Assembly (NCBI RefSeq): GCF_003633895.1
Contig: NZ_RBID01000016.1
Span: 1 to 64,000, forward strand
From: Vogesella indigofera
GTDB taxonomy: Bacteria; Pseudomonadota; Gammaproteobacteria; Burkholderiales; Chromobacteriaceae
Direction: 5' to 3'
DNA length: 64,000 nt
The notes beneath the pieces are model-generated. The model saw nothing but the letters and a program-made list of their open reading frames with translations, searched no databases and had not been told where the DNA came from. The position numbers were made by a program, and so were the translations under genes. Positions 31,775 to 39,258 of this stretch are shown here, piece after piece. The first letter of the stretch is position 1, and each line of letters begins with the position of its first letter.

Positions 31775-32689
31775 TCAGAACACCGACTCGCCGCTGCGGG
31801 TGGTGAAGCGATCCAGCGCCTCCAGTCCGGCCAGCGAATTGCCGCGCGCATCCAGCCCCGGGCTCCACACCGCGATGCTCATCTTGCCGGGTAGCACCGC
31901 CAGGATGCCGCCGCCGACGCCACTCTTGCACGGCAGGCCGACGCGGTAGGCGAATTCGCCGGCGGCATCATAGGTGCCGCAGGTCAGCATGATGGCGTTG
32001 ACCTGCTTGGCCTGGCTGCGCGTCAGCCGTTGCGCGCCGCTGACCGGCGAGGTGCCGTGGTTGGCGAGGAACAGCCCGGCGCGCGCCAGCTCGGCCACGT
32101 TCATGCGCAGGCTGCAGGCGCGGAAGTAGTGCGCCAGCACCTGCTCGACATTGTTGTGCAGGTTGCCGCAGCTCTTCATGAAGTGGGCCAGCGCCGCATT
32201 GCGGTGGCCGTGTTCCGATTCCGACGCCGCGATCACGTAGTCGAAATCCAGCGCCGGCTGCGCGCTCTCCTCGCGCAGGAAGTCGCGCAGCGCGCTGCTG
32301 GAATCACCGAGCTGGCTCAGCGCGATGTCGGTGACCACCAGCGCGCCGGCGTTGATGAACGGGTTGCGCGGCACGCCCTGTTCGTACTCCAGCTGCACCA
32401 GCGAGTTGAACGGGTTGCCGGACGGCTCCTTGCCGACGCGCTGCCACAGCGCGTCGCCGTACACCGCCAGCACCCGCGCCAGCATGAAGGCCTTGGAGAT
32501 GCTCTGGATGGAGAAACGCTTGTCGCTGTGGCCGGTGGCGTACAGCTGGCCGTCCAGCGTCGCCACCGCCATCGCGAATTGTTGCGGGTCCTCGCCGGCC
32601 AGTGCCGGGATGTAGTCGGCGGGCGCGGCCTGCGCGAGGTAGGGGCGGACATCGGCGGCGATGTCGTCGATCAGTTGTTGGATGTTCAT
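31775..32689 (-). CDS. glsA: Glutaminase
   Basis: A 304-residue serine-dependent glutaminase that converts glutamine to glutamate and ammonia. The beta-lactamase-like catalytic pair is visible in SIQSISK (Ser 63 and Lys 66). Other family blocks are NPFINAGALVVTD and KSGVGGGILAVLPGKMSIAVWSPGLD. The length is typical for the bacterial GlsA/YbaS family. It stands alone on the minus strand, convergent with the substrate-binding protein gene. Confidence 0.95.
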   Translation of the reverse strand: MNIQQLIDDIAADVRPYLAQAAPADYIPALAGEDPQQFAMAVATLDGQLYATGHSDKRFSIQSISKAFMLARVLAVYGDALWQRVGKEPSGNPFNSLVQLEYEQGVPRNPFINAGALVVTDIALSQLGDSSSALRDFLREESAQPALDFDYVIAASESEHGHRNAALAHFMKSCGNLHNNVEQVLAHYFRACSLRMNVAELARAGLFLANHGTSPVSGAQRLTRSQAKQVNAIMLTCGTYDAAGEFAYRVGLPCKSGVGGGILAVLPGKMSIAVWSPGLDARGNSLAGLEALDRFTTRSGESVF

Positions 32690-32774
32690 GGTTTGCTATC
32701 GGTCAGGTGTTGTTATCGGTACTACCCTGGCCAGCCGGGTGGTCTGTGCCGCCTCGTACTGGCCAGTTGCTTCC

Positions 32775-32797
32775 GCCGGCAGCCGCTGGCTGCCGGC
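32775..32797. repeat. GC-rich hairpin between HD hydrolase and glsA
   Basis: GCCGGCAGCC and GGCTGCCGGC flank a 3-base loop. There is no T-run on either side, so it is probably an RNA structure at the end of the HD hydrolase transcript rather than a classic terminator. Confidence 0.5.
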
Positions 32798-32823
32798 CGG
32801 ATCCGTTGTGGCGCGGCTGCCGT

Positions 32824-33480
32824 TCAGGACGGCAGCGTCTCGGGTGCCCATTCCGCGACAAACACGTCACGGAACTGGTACAGCCACTGCAGCCGCGCCT
32901 CGGCCAGCGCGCGGCCGGCGGCGGTCTGCATGGTGGCGGGCAGCGTCGCCAGCTTCACCGCGATGTGGTCCAGCGCGTAGGCGCGGTCGTCCAGCGGTCG
33001 CTGCACGGCGAGCACGTCGTCGCTGGCGGCCAGCGCGCTGTTCATGCGGCCGGCGGTGTAGAACAGCCGCGCCAGGCCGACGGCGCCGAGCGCGTCCAGC
33101 CGGTCGGCGTCCTGCACGATCTGCGCTTCCAGCGTCTGCGGTGCGATATTGGCGGAAAAGCTGTGCGCCTCGATGGCGTGCGCCACCGCCGGCAGCCGTG
33201 CCGCGTCGAAGCCGGCGGCGGCCAGCCTGGCGCTGGCCAGCGCCGCCGCCTGGCGCGAGGCGAGGTGGCGCTCGGGGTGGTTCTTCGGCAGGTTGACCAG
33301 GTCGTGCAGGTAGCAGGCCACCATCACCACCAGCGTGTCGGCCTGCGGGTAGCTGGCCAGCAGCTGTCGCGCCGCATGCCAGACGCGGCCGAGGTGATTC
33401 AGGTCGTGGGCGCCGTCGTCACCGGCCTGTTCGCGTGCCAGCGCGAGGCAGAAGGCTTGCCAGTGGTGCAGGTCTTGCAT
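32824..33480 (-). CDS. HD-domain metal-dependent phosphohydrolase
   Basis: A 218-residue cytoplasmic protein of the HD superfamily (YedJ-like). The metal ligands appear in order: HDLNH with the first His (about 25-29), YLHDL (HD pair, about 57-61), a conserved AHAIEAHSFS His region and QDADRLDALG (distal Asp, about 123-132). Such proteins hydrolyse phosphate esters or nucleotides; the substrate is unknown. It lies downstream of arfB on the same strand, 137 bases apart. Confidence 0.83.
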   Translation of the reverse strand: MQDLHHWQAFCLALAREQAGDDGAHDLNHLGRVWHAARQLLASYPQADTLVVMVACYLHDLVNLPKNHPERHLASRQAAALASARLAAAGFDAARLPAVAHAIEAHSFSANIAPQTLEAQIVQDADRLDALGAVGLARLFYTAGRMNSALAASDDVLAVQRPLDDRAYALDHIAVKLATLPATMQTAAGRALAEARLQWLYQFRDVFVAEWAPETLPS

Positions 33481-33576
33481 CGTCGATTCCTTGCAGAGGG
33501 GGCGGTATTAGAGGGCGCGGCGGTCGGGCTTGTCAATGCGCGTTGCAGCATGCGGGCCGGTCATTGCCGCGGGCGC

Positions 33577-33589
33577 AAGGTTGGCCGCA
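33577..33589 (+). repeat. AAGGTTGGCCGCA element, single copy
   Basis: An exact plus-strand copy in the gap between the arfB stop and the HD gene start. A near-copy (TGCGGCCAACCTG) lies at the other end of arfB, at 34019-34031, in the opposite orientation, so arfB is flanked by the element. Confidence 0.9.
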
Positions 33590-33617
33590 ACGCTGGCTGG
33601 CTGCAGAGTGTGGCGGC

Positions 33618-34019
33618 TCAGTCGCGCACCGGACCGCGCAGCGACTTGACCTTGCCGCGCAGGCTCTTGCTGTCCATGCGTCGCTGCCGTGCGCCGTAGC
33701 TCGGCTTGCTGGCGCGGCGGGCCTTCTGTTCGTGGCTGATGCTGTCGACCAGCTGCTGCAGCCGCTGCAGCGCATCCTGCCGGTTCTGCTCCTGGGTACG
33801 GTATTGCTGCGCCTTGATGATCAGCACGCCGTCCTTGCTCAGGCGCTGGTCCTGCAGTGCCAGCAGGCGTTCCTTGATGTGCTCCGGCAGGGTCGAATCG
33901 CGGATCACGAAGCGCAGGTGGATGGCGGAGGACACCTTGTTGACGTTCTGTCCACCGGCGCCCTGCGCACGCACGGCGCTGATGTCGACCTCCTGCGGCG
34001 AAACCGGATACTTGCTCAT
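33618..34019 (-). CDS. arfB: Alternative ribosome-rescue factor / peptidyl-tRNA hydrolase ArfB
   Basis: A 133-residue RF-1-like protein that enters stalled ribosomes and releases the nascent chain. The catalytic GGQ motif is in AQGAGGQNVNKVSSAIHLRF (about 19-38). The basic C-terminal tail (ARQRRMDSKSLRGKVKSLRG) that inserts into the empty mRNA channel is present, separating ArfB from true release factors. The length is normal. It is divergent from the GAF-domain gene. Confidence 0.93.
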   Translation of the reverse strand: MSKYPVSPQEVDISAVRAQGAGGQNVNKVSSAIHLRFVIRDSTLPEHIKERLLALQDQRLSKDGVLIIKAQQYRTQEQNRQDALQRLQQLVDSISHEQKARRASKPSYGARQRRMDSKSLRGKVKSLRGPVRD

Positions 34020-34221
34020 GCGGCCAACCTGTGACCGCGGGCAGCGCCGGCGGGCGGACTTGCGGCAGGCGCGTGGGTGATATCGATAGCAGCAGTCATG
34101 ATTTCGGCTTTGTACGGGGATTGGGCATAATGCGGCGATGGCCGCAGGGTGCGGGATAACCGGATTCTAGCGCCTTTGCGATGATTGCGTATGGAGCCGG
34201 CGGCGCCGGCGAGGAGGGTTG

Positions 34222-34926
34222 ATGACTGATTATCTGCAGCGGGCCGGACTGGCGTTGTCCGCGACACAACTGGCCGCCGCGCAGCAGGCACTGGCGGTGG
34301 CGCTGACGGTGCCCACGGCAGCGGACTATCCCGATTTGTACCGTTACCCGGTACCCAAGCTGGGCGAGGGCGGCAGTTGTTCGCTGATCGACGAGCTGGA
34401 GGCCGAGCCGTGGGACATCGCGCCGCAGTTTGGCGGCGAATCGCTGCCGCTGGCGCAACAGCTGCTGGCGTTACAGGCCTTGCTGGATGCGGTGCTGGCG
34501 CAGGTGCCGGCCGACTGGCTGGGGGTGTATTGCCGGGTGCCGCGACCCGAGGCCGACGTGCTGCTGAAGCTGGCCTACCGCGGCCTGCCCAGTCGCGCCG
34601 AATTCCCGCTGACCGAGGCGTTTGCCGCCGCCAGCAACAACAGCAAGGTTGGCCGCAGTGGCCGTGGTGTGGTGATTGACGATGTGCGGCAATGGCAGCA
34701 CGCGGGCGGCGCCTATTACGAGTGCGACCCCAGGGTGCGCAGCGAGGTGTGCCTGCCGGTGTTTGACGCGGCCGGCGAGGTGATCGGCATTCTCGACGCC
34801 GAGTCGGCGCAGCCGGGGTTTTTTCACGCCGGGCACCAGGCCACGCTGGCAGCATTGGCCTGCGCGCTGGCGGCGCATTTCGTCAGCCTGCGGGCACTGG
34901 CCAAATCGGCGGCGACGGTACTTTAA
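34222..34926 (+). CDS. GAF-domain protein
   Basis: A 234-residue soluble protein. The C-terminal 150 residues form a GAF domain with the hallmark strands SEVCLPVFDAAGEVIGILDAES, similar to free methionine-(R)-sulfoxide reductase. Four cysteines are visible (GGSCSL, VYCRVP, YECDP, EVCLP), but I cannot confirm that they match the catalytic set, so an enzyme name is not given. The start ATG 34222 has a strong GAGGAGGG. An exact copy of the dispersed AAGGTTGGCCGCA element lies inside at 34645-34657, encoding part of NSKVGRSG. Confidence 0.7.
   Translation: MTDYLQRAGLALSATQLAAAQQALAVALTVPTAADYPDLYRYPVPKLGEGGSCSLIDELEAEPWDIAPQFGGESLPLAQQLLALQALLDAVLAQVPADWLGVYCRVPRPEADVLLKLAYRGLPSRAEFPLTEAFAAASNNSKVGRSGRGVVIDDVRQWQHAGGAYYECDPRVRSEVCLPVFDAAGEVIGILDAESAQPGFFHAGHQATLAALACALAAHFVSLRALAKSAATVL
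34645..34657 (+). repeat. AAGGTTGGCCGCA element inside the GAF gene
   Basis: An exact copy, one of only three in coding sequence. It encodes the KVGR part of a low-conservation loop in the GAF domain. Confidence 0.9.
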
Positions 34927-34957
34927 ACTGTAAGCTTTTGCCCCCATTATCTTCCAG

Positions 34958-35590
34958 ATGAATGCACAACAAGTGGAAGCCAACGTGACTCAGCCTGATT
35001 CTCCGGTGCGCGTCGATTATGTCGCAACCTGCCAGTTACCCACGCAGTGGGGTGTTTTCGACATGCACGGCTTTGAAGAAGTCGGAGGGCGCGAGCACGT
35101 GGTGCTGACGCTGGGCGAGGTGACTGACGGTGCGCCGCTGACCCGCATCCACTCCGAATGCCTGACTGGCGACGCGCTGTTTTCTTTGCGCTGTGACTGC
35201 GGCTTCCAGCTGGCGGCCGCGCTGGAAGCAATCGCCGCCGAGGGGCGGGGCGTGCTGGTGTATCTGCGCCAGGAAGGTCGCGGCATCGGCCTGATCAACA
35301 AGATTCGCGCTTACAAGCTGCAGGATGGTGGCGCCGATACCGTCGAGGCCAACGAACGGCTGGGTTTTCCCGCCGACATGCGCGATTTCCGCATCGCGCG
35401 CGAGATGCTGGCGCATCTGGGGGTGACGGCGGTGCGCATCATGACCAACAATCCGCGCAAGATCGACACTCTGGAACAGGCCGGCATCGAGGTGGCCGAG
35501 CGCGTGGCGCTGCAGGTTGGCCGCAATGCCTACAACGACCACTATCTCGACACCAAGAAAGCCAAGCTGGGTCATTTGTTCGGTCTTTGA
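34958..35590 (+). CDS. ribA: GTP cyclohydrolase II
   Basis: A 210-residue enzyme for the first step of riboflavin synthesis, converting GTP to a diaminopyrimidine with loss of formate and pyrophosphate. The zinc-binding cysteines are in [19 protein letters not shown] (about 66-84), and the nucleotide site [12 protein letters not shown] follows. It is a stand-alone RibA, not fused to RibB. Two starts are possible: ATG 34958 and GTG 34985; the latter has a better Shine-Dalgarno (GGAAG) and still covers the whole domain. I see no FMN riboswitch upstream. Confidence 0.95.
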   Translation: MNAQQVEANVTQPDSPVRVDYVATCQLPTQWGVFDMHGFEEVGGREHVVLTLGEVTDGAPLTRIHSECLTGDALFSLRCDCGFQLAAALEAIAAEGRGVLVYLRQEGRGIGLINKIRAYKLQDGGADTVEANERLGFPADMRDFRIAREMLAHLGVTAVRIMTNNPRKIDTLEQAGIEVAERVALQVGRNAYNDHYLDTKKAKLGHLFGL

Positions 35591-35654
35591 CTTCATGATC
35601 CGGCAGGCTGGCCGATAAGGTCAGTGTCGGGCATGACAGGAAAGGGCGTGTGCC

Positions 35655-36167
35655 ATGGTCAAGGTAACGGCAGTAGGGCCGGCGTTGCCGGTGGGTGAGC
35701 AGTTGCCGCGCACTCCGGAGCTGCGCCATGCGACGGGCGCCGGGCCGGCGGTGCCGCAGGATGCCTTCCAGCTCAGTCTGCTGGCACAGCATGCGCAGCA
35801 GCTGGATCCGGACGAGCATCCGGCGGCGGCGCTGGAGCTGCCGCAACTGGAGGCGGATCTGGCACACCTGTTGCAGCTGCTGGAAGAGCGGCTGTACAGC
35901 ATGCGCGAGCGTGCCCTGCTCGGCGGCGGTCATCCTTCCTACGGCCTGCTGCAGGAGTTGCAGCAGGTAAGCCAGGTGTTGCAGCGGCTGGTGCCGCTAT
36001 GGCCGCAGTGTGCGCGGCCGGCGTGGCGTGCAGCGGTGGCGCCGCGATTGGCGGGGATTTTCAATATCTGCCACTTCGTGTCGCGGGCGGTGACGCGGGC
36101 CGGCGAGCGCAGCGAGGTGCAGCACCTGCAGCAGGCGCTGCAGCAGAGCGAGAAGGCATTGCGCTAG
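35655..36167 (+). CDS. Uncharacterised helical protein
   Basis: A 170-residue protein that I do not recognise. It is rich in Leu, Gln and Ala, probably all alpha-helical, with possible coiled coil (LPQLEADLAHLLQLLEERLY and LQELQQVSQVLQRL), no signal peptide and no membrane segment. Coding is supported by codon use like its neighbours and a ribosome site (AAAGGG). The upstream gap contains GCCGATAA at 35611-35618, identical to a sigma-28 -10 element, but the matching -35 is poor. It lies between ribA and the tRNA operon terminator. Confidence 0.65.
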   Translation: MVKVTAVGPALPVGEQLPRTPELRHATGAGPAVPQDAFQLSLLAQHAQQLDPDEHPAAALELPQLEADLAHLLQLLEERLYSMRERALLGGGHPSYGLLQELQQVSQVLQRLVPLWPQCARPAWRAAVAPRLAGIFNICHFVSRAVTRAGERSEVQHLQQALQQSEKALR

Positions 36168-36200
36168 GATGTGCTTGATCTGAAAATCGATCGGAAAAAC

Positions 36201-36228
36201 AAAAAACCGGCTCGTGAGCCGGTTTTTT
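36201..36228. terminator. Bidirectional terminator of the tRNA operon
   Basis: AAAAAACCGGCTC and GAGCCGGTTTTTT form a 13-base stem with a 2-base centre. It ends the minus-strand tRNA transcript and also the plus-strand unknown gene. Confidence 0.92.
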
Positions 36229-36235
36229 GTTTATT

Positions 36236-36311
<76 letters not shown>

Positions 36312-36318
36312 AGAATGC

Positions 36319-36394
36319 TGGCGTCCCCACGGGGATTCGAACCCCGGTTATCGCCGTGAAAGGGCGACGTCCTAGGCCTCTAGACGATAGGGAC
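36319..36394 (-). tRNA. tRNA-Glu (TTC)
   Basis: A 76-base cloverleaf with encoded CCA. The anticodon loop CTTTCAC in stem GTCGC...GCGAT-type pairing gives anticodon TTC, and the T loop is TTCGAAT with stem CCGGG/CCCCG-type pairing. Acceptor GTCCCTA pairs with the TGGGGAC end. It lies 7 and 6 bases from the flanking tRNA-Ala genes. Confidence 0.97.
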
Positions 36395-36400
36395 AAATTG

Positions 36401-36476
<76 letters not shown>

Positions 36477-36518
36477 ACGGGACGCTGAAGAACCGGTTGA
36501 TTCGTCAGCGAGGTGCGC

Positions 36519-36547
36519 ACTATAGCCCGAGGCTTTTATGGCGTCAA
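36519..36547 (-). promoter_or_regulatory. Promoter of the tRNA operon
   Basis: On the minus strand, TTGACG (36547-36542) and TATAGT (36524-36519) are exactly 17 bases apart. A GC-rich discriminator (GCGCAC) follows the -10, as in stringently controlled tRNA promoters. The -35 overlaps the stop codon of the L,D-transpeptidase gene. Confidence 0.85.
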
Positions 36548-37422
36548 GCGCTTTTCTGCTTGAGCTGCGCGTTGCGTGGCGCACGGGCGCTGTTGCTGTC
36601 CAGCTGCGGCAGTTCGGCCGGCTGCTCGTCGGTGGTTTCCGGTGGCGGGCTCAGCCAGCGCACGGTGTTGAGGGTGCCGGTGATGCGGTTGTTTTGCGTA
36701 TTGCTGCAGCTGAGGCACACCGGCTTGCCGTTGCGCTCGCGGAAGGCCTGGTCGACACGCTTGCCGTGGATCGGGCGCTGGTTCTCCTGCTGCCAGTTGA
36801 GCAGGGTTTCCGCCAGCAGTTGCGGCACGATGTCGTCCTTCTTGTAGCTGTCGCGATAGGCGTGCAGCCACAGTTCGCCGGCGCTGTCCTCGCTCAGCAG
36901 CGTGGTCTGGTAGCTGATGGTGACTGCGGCGCCGATATCCACCCAGTCGGCCAGTGCCAGCGCGTTCTCGCTGCGCAGGCGCACGCAGCCGTGGCTGCGA
37001 AAGCCGGGCACGCTGGCAGGCTGGTTGGTGCCGTGAAAGCCGAGGCCGAGCTTGGTCTCGCCAAAGCGGATGAACACCGGCCCCAGCGGATTGTCCGGCC
37101 CGGCGGCGACGGTGGTCTGCACCGGCTTGCCGGCACGCGCCATCTCTTCCTGGATCGATTTCGGGACGTGCCATACCGGGTTGCGGTAGATGCCGGTAAC
37201 CGCGTAGTTGCCGGTCGGGGTGTTGGTGATCATTTTGCCGACCGCCACCGGATAACTGTTTACCAGCGTGCCGTCCTGGTACAGGAAAACACGGGTTTGC
37301 GGCAGGTTGACGACCAGGTGCTGGCCGGCGCTGCTGACTAGGACATCCGGCTCCGGTGTCATGGCATGGCTGGAGATGGTGGCGGCCAGGGTGCAGGCCG
37401 CAAGCAGGGACGAAAATTTCAT
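36544..37422 (-). CDS. L,D-transpeptidase (YkuD family)
   Basis: A 292-residue exported enzyme that makes L,D cross-links in peptidoglycan or attaches proteins to it. The signal peptide covers about residues 1-20. The YkuD active site is complete: HGT at 130-132 and SHGCVRL at 143-149 with catalytic Cys 146. A longer C-terminal arm (about 200-292) ends in a low-complexity, Gln/Pro/Asn-rich tail. ATG 37422 is chosen because it opens the signal peptide; the frame extends upstream without family resemblance. The gene's stop codon overlaps the tRNA operon promoter. Confidence 0.9.
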   Translation of the reverse strand: MKFSSLLAACTLAATISSHAMTPEPDVLVSSAGQHLVVNLPQTRVFLYQDGTLVNSYPVAVGKMITNTPTGNYAVTGIYRNPVWHVPKSIQEEMARAGKPVQTTVAAGPDNPLGPVFIRFGETKLGLGFHGTNQPASVPGFRSHGCVRLRSENALALADWVDIGAAVTISYQTTLLSEDSAGELWLHAYRDSYKKDDIVPQLLAETLLNWQQENQRPIHGKRVDQAFRERNGKPVCLSCSNTQNNRITGTLNTVRWLSPPPETTDEQPAELPQLDSNSARAPRNAQLKQKSA

Positions 37423-37572
37423 TCTCTGGCGATTCAGGATAAACGGATACTCCGATGTTAGCAGATACGCCGGACGGCAACATCCGCCAAATGTGGCAGT
37501 GCACCGTGCTTTTTGTGGCGCTTTCTGCGACAATTCCAGACTTTGTCTTTTGCCTTTTTACTTGCTGAAACA

Positions 37573-39111
37573 ATGACTCAAGCGTCTGTAGTTGCCCATA
37601 TCGAGTCGCTGGACCACGAAGGTCGCGGCATTGCTCGTGTCGATGGCAAGGCCATCTTCATCGATGGCGCGTTGCCATACGAAAAAGTGACTTATCAAAG
37701 TTATCGCGTCAAGAAGAGTTACGAGAATGCCGACGTGGTGGATGTGCTGAAGGAAAGCTTCCTGCGCACCGATCCGTCCTGTCCGCATTTTGGCGTGTGT
37801 GGCGGCTGCTCGATGCAGCACGTCGAGTTTTCGGCGCAGGTCGCCATCAAGCAGCGCGTACTGGAAGACGACCTTCAGCATATCGGCCGGGTCAAGGCCG
37901 AGGTGGTGATGCCGCCGATTGCCGGCGCCGCCTGGGGCTATCGCCACCGTGCCCGCCTGTCGGCGCGCTATGTCGCGAAAAAGGACGGCGTGCTGGTCGG
38001 CTTCCACGAGAAGCGTTCCAGCTTCATTGCCGACATGAGCGAGTGCCACATCCTGCCGTCGCACATCTCGGCGCTGATCGTGCCGCTGCGCGAGCTGATC
38101 GCCAGGCTGTCGATCTACAACCGCATGCCGCAGGTGGAAATTGCGGTCGGTGCCGAGCTGGACGTGCTGGTATTCCGCAATATGGACGACATCACCGAGG
38201 CCGATTTCGCCTTGCTGCAGACGTTCTCCGACTGTCACTCCACGCCGCAGCGCACGGTGCAGATCTGGTTGCAGCCGAAAGGGCCGGAGACCTGCTACCC
38301 GATCTACCCGCTGGATGCGCCGAAGCTGACCTACCGCCTGCGCGATTTCGACGTCGAGATGCCGTACTACCCGACCGAATTCACCCAGGTCAATCCGGAA
38401 ATCAACAACGTGATGGTCAGCCGCGCGCTGCGGCTGCTGGATCCGCAGGCCGACGAGCGCATTGCCGACATGTTCTGCGGCATCGGCAACTTCACGCTGC
38501 CGATCGCGCGCAGCGGTGCCATCGTGCACGGCATGGAAGGCAGCGAGGCGCTGGTGAAGCGGGCGGTGGAAAACGCCACCCACAACGGCTTGCAGCACAA
38601 GGTCAGCTACGAGATGGCCAACCTGTTCGAGGTGACCGAAGCATCGTTCGCGGCACTGGGCAAGTTCGACAAGATGCTGGTCGACCCGCCGCGCGACGGC
38701 GCGATGCAGCTGCTGAAGGCGATTACCGAGGACACCGCGCCGCAGCGCATCGTCTACGTGTCGTGCAATCCGGCCACGCTGGCGCGCGATGCCGGCGTGC
38801 TGGTCAATACCAAGGGCTACACCCTGAAAACGGCGGGCATCATCAACATGTTCCCGCACACCGGCCACGTCGAGTCGGTGGCCTGGTTCGAGAAAACGGG
38901 TCCGTGCAAGACCAATGCCGAAGTCGAGGCGATGGAGGTGGCGGAAGAGGCGGTGCGCGAGGCGGCCCGTGCCGCGTCGATGGCGGCCCGCCAGGAGCGC
39001 GAGGCGCTGGCCGCCGCCGAGAAGGCGGTCGAAGTGGCGGAGAAGGTGGCCGCGAAAGAGGCCCGTCGTGCGGCCTATCTGGCCAGTGTGGCCGACAAGC
39101 CGGCGCCGTAA
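37573..39111 (+). CDS. rlmD: 23S rRNA (uracil-1939-C5)-methyltransferase with long C-terminal tail
   Basis: A 512-residue RNA methyltransferase. An N-terminal TRAM domain (about 1-60) is followed by an iron-sulphur site with Cys 70, 76, 79 and 158 ([16 protein letters not shown]). The Rossmann methyltransferase domain has [13 protein letters not shown] and the nucleophile loop [11 protein letters not shown]. RlmD usually ends soon after [10 protein letters not shown]; here about 60 extra residues follow, rich in Ala, Glu, Lys and Arg ([16 protein letters not shown]-like) and probably one long helix. ATG 37573 gives the family start. It lies divergent from the L,D-transpeptidase. Confidence 0.92.
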   Translation: MTQASVVAHIESLDHEGRGIARVDGKAIFIDGALPYEKVTYQSYRVKKSYENADVVDVLKESFLRTDPSCPHFGVCGGCSMQHVEFSAQVAIKQRVLEDDLQHIGRVKAEVVMPPIAGAAWGYRHRARLSARYVAKKDGVLVGFHEKRSSFIADMSECHILPSHISALIVPLRELIARLSIYNRMPQVEIAVGAELDVLVFRNMDDITEADFALLQTFSDCHSTPQRTVQIWLQPKGPETCYPIYPLDAPKLTYRLRDFDVEMPYYPTEFTQVNPEINNVMVSRALRLLDPQADERIADMFCGIGNFTLPIARSGAIVHGMEGSEALVKRAVENATHNGLQHKVSYEMANLFEVTEASFAALGKFDKMLVDPPRDGAMQLLKAITEDTAPQRIVYVSCNPATLARDAGVLVNTKGYTLKTAGIINMFPHTGHVESVAWFEKTGPCKTNAEVEAMEVAEEAVREAARAASMAARQEREALAAAEKAVEVAEKVAAKEARRAAYLASVADKPAP

Positions 39112-39140
39112 CACGCGACACTGCACGCAGTAGTAGCAGG

Positions 39141-39177
39141 ACAGGCCGCCGGTGCGAACCGGCGGCCTGTTTTTTTG
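39141..39177 (+). terminator. rlmD terminator
   Basis: ACAGGCCGCCGG and CCGGCGGCCTGT around a short loop, followed by a run of T, 30 bases after the rlmD stop. Confidence 0.93.
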
Positions 39178-39230
39178 TGCGCGAGATGGTGGTATTCGGA
39201 ACACGGCGCTCGGCCGTGCCACGGCCGTCG

Positions 39231-39254
39231 GTTGCGGCCAACGTTGGCCGCAAC
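39231..39254. repeat. Perfect 24-base palindrome, variant of the dispersed element
   Basis: Two GTTGGCCGCAA cores in opposite orientation are fused back to back without spacer, the junction reading AACGTT instead of the usual AACCTT. It lies 5 bases from the dsbD stop, the same gene-end position as the inverted pairs. Confidence 0.75.
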
Positions 39255-39258
39255 GGCC

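Noticed and set aside
35592-35618. Sigma-28 promoter before the 170-residue unknown gene
   Set aside because: The -10 is identical to consensus, but the -35 octamer (TTCATGAT) matches at only 3 of 8 positions, so it is not called as a feature.
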